Part shown: in pieces, positions 13,573 to 17,405 of the stretch
How positions within the stretch are numbered: position 1 is the first letter of the stretch
How the letters are laid out: every line of letters starts with the position of its first letter
Source of the DNA: Cyanobacteria bacterium RUI128
GTDB lineage: Bacteria; Cyanobacteriota; Vampirovibrionia; Gastranaerophilales; Gastranaerophilaceae
NCBI GenBank assembly: GCA_024695725.1
Contig: JAILHQ010000017.1
Span: 1-17,405, forward strand
Reading direction: 5' to 3'
Length of the DNA: 17,405 nucleotides
The notes under the pieces: model-generated
Seen by the model: the letters and a program-made list of their open reading frames with translations, nothing else
What the model was told of the DNA's origin: nothing
The model's database searches: none
Program-made: the position numbers and the translations under genes

Positions 13573-13872
13573 CTATTTATTAACTATTTTTAGTTTAAAT
13601 CCGAGACAGTTCAAAATTCTTGAGAGTAAAACCATACTTGGTTCTTCTTGTGAATTAAAAAATTTTTTCAGGTCATTTGGTTTAATTTCTGATTTTTCGG
13701 AAAACCATTCAATTCCTCCCCGAAATTCTATTTCTGAGGAAAGATATTCACAGAGCAGATGAAAATTATTCTCTACAAGTGCTTGAAAAAGCAGATTATT
13801 TAAATTATAGGCTTGTGTTTCTCTGATTTTCATGACTTCCTCTATATGTTTTTTGACGCTATTGTTATCCAT
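13573..13872 (-). CDS. HigA/XRE-like antitoxin-type regulator, no partner toxin seen
   Basis: The 99-residue protein ends in WFSEKSEIKPNDLKKFFN followed by SQEEPSMVLLSRILNCLGFK. This is the helix-turn-helix pattern of addiction-module antidote proteins (HigA-type: recognition helix, then xPS-x-x-x-L-x-x-x-L-x-x-L-G). The N-terminal 50 residues form a separate helical part. AAAGGTG precedes the ATG by about five bases. Antitoxins of this class normally sit next to a HigB-type toxin, but none is encoded on either side. It may act as a plain DNA-binding regulator, for example on the divergent promoter region it shares with the gene at 13985. Confidence 0.65.
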   Translation of the reverse strand: MDNNSVKKHIEEVMKIRETQAYNLNNLLFQALVENNFHLLCEYLSSEIEFRGGIEWFSEKSEIKPNDLKKFFNSQEEPSMVLLSRILNCLGFKLKIVNK

Positions 13873-13908
13873 AATCGCACCTTTTGTATTAATAAATATT
13901 GCTTTATG

Positions 13909-13966
13909 TATCCTATAATATACCTAATAGTATCTTATAAGAGGGTAATTTTCAAGTTATAAGATA
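13909..13966. promoter_or_regulatory. Operator-like TATCYTATAA boxes in the divergent promoter
   Basis: TATCCTATAA (13909-13918) and TATCTTATAA (13931-13940) are direct repeats 22 bp apart. TTATAAGATA (13957-13966) is the exact inverse of the second. They lie between two divergent helix-turn-helix genes and overlap likely -10 sequences, as expected for autoregulation. Confidence 0.5.
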
Positions 13967-13984
13967 AAATTATATACTTTTAAT

Positions 13985-14194
13985 ATGTATATCGTAAATT
14001 TATATAAAATTAAATGGAATAGAAAATACACTCAAGAAGATATTATAAATGCCACAGGTCTGAGTAAAAAGACAGTAAGTCAGTTATTTAGTGGTAAGCA
14101 TTATAATTATCAGTTAAGCACCCTTGAAACGATTAGCGAATTTTTTAACTGTGATATATCAGACATTCTGATTAAAGTGCCTGATAATAAATAA
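13985..14194 (+). CDS. Small Cro/C1-type helix-turn-helix regulator
   Basis: The 69-residue protein is a single XRE-type DNA-binding domain: KIKWNRKYTQEDIINATGLS (helices 1-2), KKTVSQLFSGK (recognition helix) and TLETISEFFNCDISDILI (helices 4-5, with the common C-D-I-S-D-I-L ending). No ribosome binding site precedes the ATG. TATACT at 13973-13978 places a transcription start near the A of the ATG, so a leaderless message is possible. It is divergent from the antitoxin-like gene and followed by a GTCATTCTGAGG repeat and a terminator. Confidence 0.85.
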   Translation: MYIVNLYKIKWNRKYTQEDIINATGLSKKTVSQLFSGKHYNYQLSTLETISEFFNCDISDILIKVPDNK

Positions 14195-14199
14195 TTGTA

Positions 14200-14235
14200 A
14201 TTGTCATTCTGAGGGAGTAAAGCGACCGAAGAATC
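14200..14235. repeat. GTCATTCTGAGG...CCGAAGAATCT interspersed repeat, copy 2
   Basis: ATTGTCATTCTGAGGGAG, a short middle, then GACCGAAGAATCT. It is in the same orientation as the copy at 12596-12638, and the pair brackets the three accessory genes. This copy is closer to the common form of the repeat. Confidence 0.6.
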
Positions 14236-14246
14236 TGTATAGTAAT

Positions 14247-14279
14247 AAAAAAGGAAAACCAAAGCGGTTTTCCTTTTTT
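14247..14279. terminator. Bidirectional terminator of gyrA and the HTH gene
   Basis: AAAAAAGGAAAACC (14247-14260) pairs perfectly with GGTTTTCCTTTTTT (14266-14279) around AAAGC, giving a 14-bp stem with A and T runs on both sides. It lies 22 bp past the gyrA stop. Confidence 0.9.
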
Positions 14280-14300
14280 ATGTTCTGTATTTTATAATGA

Positions 14301-16865
14301 TTATTCTTCTTCAGTTGTATCAGGTTCGATTTCTAAGTTAATCTTACCTTGTTCAACGTTTACTTCTTCAGCAGGTTCGTCGTCGAGGTTATCGCCTTCG
14401 TGACCTTTTTCAGGGTTAACGATTTTTTCTACTGATACAACGCTGTCGTTATCAACAAGGTTCTGAGCTCTTACCCCTGTTGCAGGTCTGCCTTGTTGAG
14501 AGATAGAATTAGCTTTAATTCTTGTAACGATACCGTTAGCTGTAACCATCATAACTTCGTCGTCTTCTTCAACAATAGTGAGTGCAACAAGTCTTGACTG
14601 AGCTGATTTGAATTTCGCTGCAATAAGACCGATACCGCCTCTGTTTTGGCTTCTGAATTCGGATAATTTTGTACGTTTCCCGAAACCGTCTGAAGTTACA
14701 ACAAGCAGGTCTGCATCGTAATTGCTAGGAACGATATCGCATCCGATAAGTTTGTCACCTGCTCTCAGTTTCATTGAGGTTACCCCTCTTGCACTTCTGC
14801 CTAACGGTCTCAAATCAGATACAGGGAATCTTATTGCCATACCGCAGGATGTACCGATAATGATTTCATCGTTCGGGTTAGCAAGTTTTACCCAGTTCAG
14901 ACTGTCATCGTCAGTCAGTGAGATAGCGATAATACCGCTTCTTCTGATATTGGTGAAGTTTTCTAATTCAATTCTCTTGATTGAGCCGTTTTGAGTCAGC
15001 ATGATAAGGTTTGTGCTAGGATCAAAGTTGCTGACCGGAACAACCGCAGTAATTGATTCATCCTGACCGATAGGAAGAACGTTAACGATAGGAAGTCCCT
15101 TAGCCTGACGTCCGCCTTCAGGGAAGTCGTAAACATTAAGGCTGTATACGATACCCTTAGATGAGAAGAACAATACTTTATCGTGCATCATTGCAGTAAA
15201 GAAGTGTTCAATATCGTCATCCTCTTTAGTCTTCATACCGCTCTTACCGCGTGTAGCTCTGTTTTGACGTTCAAAAGTATCAAGGCTGATACGTTTCAGA
15301 TAGCCCTGACGAGTGATAAACACAGCCATCGGAGTATTTGGTGTCAAATCTTCGATAGTAACTTCACCCTGTTCAGGCAAGATTTGTGTCTTTCTGTCGT
15401 CGCCATATTTTTCCTTGTCTTCAAGAAGTTCTTTCTTGATAATATTAAGAACTTTTTGTCTGTCAGCAAGGATAGCTTCGTATTCAGCGATTTTCTTTTG
15501 TAATTCTTCGTATTCGTTTTTGATTTTGTCTTGTTCTAAGCCTGTTAATCTTCTTAACTGCATTTCTAAGATAGCATTAGCCTGATCAACATCTAGACCG
15601 AATCTTGTCATTAAGCCTGTACGAGCATCATCTGTGGTTTTTGATTTCTTGATAAGTTCAATAACTTCGTCTAATGAACCTAAAGCAATCAATAAACCTG
15701 CTAAGATATGAGCTCTCATTTTTGCCTTCTTCAGGTAGAAGATAGTTCTTCTTGTAACGATTTCGACTCTGTGGTCAACAAATTCGCTCAATACCTGATG
15801 GAGGTTGAGTAGTCTAGGCTGCTGACCGCAAAGCGTAACCATGTTTACACCGAACGTTGTTGAGAGCTGTGTATATTTGAACAGGTTGTTCTTAACAACG
15901 TCAGGATTAGCATCACGTTTAAGCTCAATAACTATTCTCATACCGGTACGGTCTGATTCATCTCTGAGGTCAGATATACCGTTAATTTTTTGTTCTTTAA
16001 CAAGGTCTGCAATCTTTTCGATAAGCTGAGCCTTATTAACCTGATAAGGAATTTCGGTAACAACAATAGCAGTTCTTGACTGACGTCCTGCACCGCCTGC
16101 AATTTCTTCGATAGTCGCAACAGAAGACATTTTGATAGAGCCTCTGCCTGTTTCGTAAGCCTGTTTGATATCGTTTAGCCCGATAATTGTTGCAGCTGTC
16201 GGGAAGTCAGGGCCTTTGATGTGTTCCATAAGTTCGTCAATGGTAATTTGCGGATTATCAATAAGAGCAATAGTGCCATCAACGATTTCGCACAGGTTGT
16301 GAGGCGGAATGTTTGTTGCCATACCTACCGCAATACCTGAAACACCGTTCAGCAATAACATAGGAAGTCTGACCGGAAGAACTGAAGGTTCCTGAAGTGA
16401 ACCGTCAAAGTTTGGTACGAAATCAACTGTTTCACAGTCAATATCAGCAAGCATAGATTGTGTAATTTTATGCATACGTGCTTCCGTATAACGCATAGCA
16501 GCTGCGCCGTCGCCGTCAACAGAACCAAAGTTCCCGTGTCCGTCAACTGTCAGATATCTTGTGTTGAAGTCTTGTGCCATACGTACAAGAGCATCATATA
16601 CTGAGCTGTCACCGTGCGGGTGGTATTTACCTAAAACTTCACCGACGATACGCGCACACTTTTTAAACGGTTTATCAGGTGTCATACCTAATTCGTTCAT
16701 AGCGAACAAAATTCTTCTGTGTACAGGTTTTAAACCGTCACGTACGTCAGGCAGCGCACGACCTACAATAACTGACATAGCGTAATCTATGTAACACTGT
16801 TTCATCTGTTTATTAATATCAACAGGAACGATTTTCCCGTCTTCAAACATATTTTGCTGAGCCAA
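14301..16865 (-). CDS. gyrA: DNA gyrase subunit A
   Basis: This is the breakage-reunion subunit of DNA gyrase (854 aa). The catalytic tyrosine is Y126 in AAMRYTEAR. The quinolone-resistance region reads [17 protein letters not shown], with S87 and D91 at the positions of E. coli S83 and D87, so no classical resistance change is present. The C-terminal beta-pinwheel blades run from about 505 to 810, followed by an acidic tail. The canonical GyrA box position holds QNRATRG (534-540) instead of Q(R/K)RGG(K/R)G, while QNRGGIG occurs at 740-746. A ParC-type assignment is thus the alternative. The start is TTG, supported by AAGGAG seven bases upstream; the first ATG (codon 6) has no such site. Confidence 0.93.
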   Translation of the reverse strand: MAQQNMFEDGKIVPVDINKQMKQCYIDYAMSVIVGRALPDVRDGLKPVHRRILFAMNELGMTPDKPFKKCARIVGEVLGKYHPHGDSSVYDALVRMAQDFNTRYLTVDGHGNFGSVDGDGAAAMRYTEARMHKITQSMLADIDCETVDFVPNFDGSLQEPSVLPVRLPMLLLNGVSGIAVGMATNIPPHNLCEIVDGTIALIDNPQITIDELMEHIKGPDFPTAATIIGLNDIKQAYETGRGSIKMSSVATIEEIAGGAGRQSRTAIVVTEIPYQVNKAQLIEKIADLVKEQKINGISDLRDESDRTGMRIVIELKRDANPDVVKNNLFKYTQLSTTFGVNMVTLCGQQPRLLNLHQVLSEFVDHRVEIVTRRTIFYLKKAKMRAHILAGLLIALGSLDEVIELIKKSKTTDDARTGLMTRFGLDVDQANAILEMQLRRLTGLEQDKIKNEYEELQKKIAEYEAILADRQKVLNIIKKELLEDKEKYGDDRKTQILPEQGEVTIEDLTPNTPMAVFITRQGYLKRISLDTFERQNRATRGKSGMKTKEDDDIEHFFTAMMHDKVLFFSSKGIVYSLNVYDFPEGGRQAKGLPIVNVLPIGQDESITAVVPVSNFDPSTNLIMLTQNGSIKRIELENFTNIRRSGIIAISLTDDDSLNWVKLANPNDEIIIGTSCGMAIRFPVSDLRPLGRSARGVTSMKLRAGDKLIGCDIVPSNYDADLLVVTSDGFGKRTKLSEFRSQNRGGIGLIAAKFKSAQSRLVALTIVEEDDEVMMVTANGIVTRIKANSISQQGRPATGVRAQNLVDNDSVVSVEKIVNPEKGHEGDNLDDEPAEEVNVEQGKINLEIEPDTTEEE

Positions 16866-16898
16866 AATCTTTCTCCTTTTCCCCTATCGTATATACCC

Positions 16899-16926
16899 AT
16901 GATAGCATAAACACGGGGCATGTAAA
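16899..16926 (-). promoter_or_regulatory. gyrA promoter
   Basis: Minus-strand TTTACA (16921-16926), 16 bp, then TATCAT (16899-16904) preceded by TGC, an extended -10. This is the same arrangement as the yebC promoter. A second TATAAT (minus strand, 16945-16950) lies next to the hairpin at 16952-16987. Confidence 0.5.
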
Positions 16927-16951
16927 GAAAATTAGGGGTACAAAATTATAC

Positions 16952-16987
16952 TTTTCTTAATAAAATTTCGTAATTTTATTAAGAAAA
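16952..16987. promoter_or_regulatory. Perfect 16-bp-stem hairpin between divergent genes
   Basis: TTTTCTTAATAAAATT (16952-16967) is exactly complementary to AATTTTATTAAGAAAA (16972-16987), with a four-base loop TCGT. Neither flanking gene ends here: gyrA starts to the left and the gene at 17068 starts to the right. It is therefore not a conventional terminator; an operator or a supercoiling-sensitive cruciform are possibilities. Confidence 0.5.
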
Positions 16988-17067
16988 TTTTACATACTTT
17001 GAATAAATAGCAAATTATTCAGAGAAAATGTGTTTTATAGAGTAAGGTTAGTTTATAGGGAATTTTC

Positions 17068-17405
17068 ATGTTATCAGCGGTTAGTAATATATCTCTCAGC
17101 AAGGTTCAGCCAAAAGAACAGAAGAAAACAATGTTTTTAGGCACCGTAGGTGGCGCAAAACCTGATGCTTTTGAGAGAGGCGAGGATAAGTCAAATAACG
17201 GAAAGTTTGACTGGTCTGAAGCAGGGAAAAACTTTTTGAAAGGTGTTATAAGCCCTGTGACTGCAATATTTAAACACCCTCTTGCAACCGCAGGTATTAT
17301 AGGCGCAACTGTTCTTGCGTGTTCATTAGTCCCTGTATTAGCTCCGATTACGGCAATCGGTTTTGGTGCGCTGAGCCTTTATCAGTTGGGCAAGGGTTGT
17401 GTTAA
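17068..17405 (+). CDS. Putative membrane protein with an EF-hand-like loop, 3' truncated
   Basis: The frame runs open off the window end (112 codons seen). AGGGA lies six bases before the ATG. The N terminus is polar and contains TMFLGTVGG (21-29). Residues 40-51, DKSNNGKFDWSE, fit the 12-residue EF-hand calcium loop: D1, S3, N5, G6, F8, D9, E12. A Gly/Ala/Leu-rich hydrophobic region follows (about 70-103), long enough for one or two membrane helices. I do not recognise the family. The divergent arrangement with gyrA suggests separate transcription. Confidence 0.7.
   Translation, partial: MLSAVSNISLSKVQPKEQKKTMFLGTVGGAKPDAFERGEDKSNNGKFDWSEAGKNFLKGVISPVTAIFKHPLATAGIIGATVLACSLVPVLAPITAIGFGALSLYQLGKGCV

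Noticed and set aside
13573..14194. Classical two-gene HigBA or HipBA toxin-antitoxin module
   Set aside because: The HigA-like gene has no adjacent RelE/HigB-type toxin in the same direction, and the divergent 69-residue gene is itself a DNA-binding protein.

Overview
The window is AT-rich and bacterial. The best guess is an uncultured gut member of the non-photosynthetic Cyanobacteriota (Vampirovibrionia/Gastranaerophilales, the 'Melainabacteria'). This rests on low GC, the cyanobacterial look of the GyrA box region ([10 protein letters not shown]), short Met-start proteins with an N-terminal SISFGG-type motif, and the gene mix. It is an inference; no database search was possible.

Layout. 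Bases 1-201 hold the 3' end of a DsrE/F/H-like gene. Bases 202-1124 have no protein gene. They hold one intact tRNA-Leu(GAG) on the minus strand inside partial tRNA-Leu copies that are interrupted by short palindrome-rich elements. Three elements of 112, 126 and 77 bp share the ends GTCTTGGATT...AATCCGCT, and two ~45 bp stem-loop elements begin CTCCCCTCTCA. One of the three sits inside one of the stem-loop elements. For each of the three insertions an empty-site homologue can be read in the same window. This is the most unusual part of the window.

Bases 1125-4942 are housekeeping genes: aroB (shikimate pathway), a convergent small membrane-anchored protein, then a plus-strand run of dnaB, a zinc-ribbon/TM2 membrane protein and a Bcp-type peroxiredoxin, ending at a bidirectional terminator shared with yebC (minus). 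A 56-codon gene (5942-6112) follows, convergent with a four-gene minus-strand operon (8429 to 6113): a small helical protein, a YkgJ-type cysteine cluster protein, an unknown 279-residue protein and a BioG-like esterase. Next come an iron-containing alcohol dehydrogenase and a uridine-kinase-like P-loop kinase, both minus strand, each closed by a near-identical terminator hairpin.

Bases 11106-12554 encode a divergent GH13 (alpha-amylase)-like barrel protein that keeps the catalytic Asp/Glu/Asp positions but lacks other invariant residues. Bases 12596-14235 look like a small accessory segment: an unknown protein, an orphan HigA-like antitoxin-type regulator and a divergent Cro/C1 regulator, bounded by two direct copies of a GTCAT-CTGAGG...CCGAAG repeat. 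gyrA (minus, TTG start) and a truncated divergent gene with an EF-hand-like loop close the window. Between those two lies a perfect 16-bp-stem hairpin.

The gyrA and yebC promoters read from the sequence are the same: TTTACA, 16 bp, TATCAT with an extended TGN.
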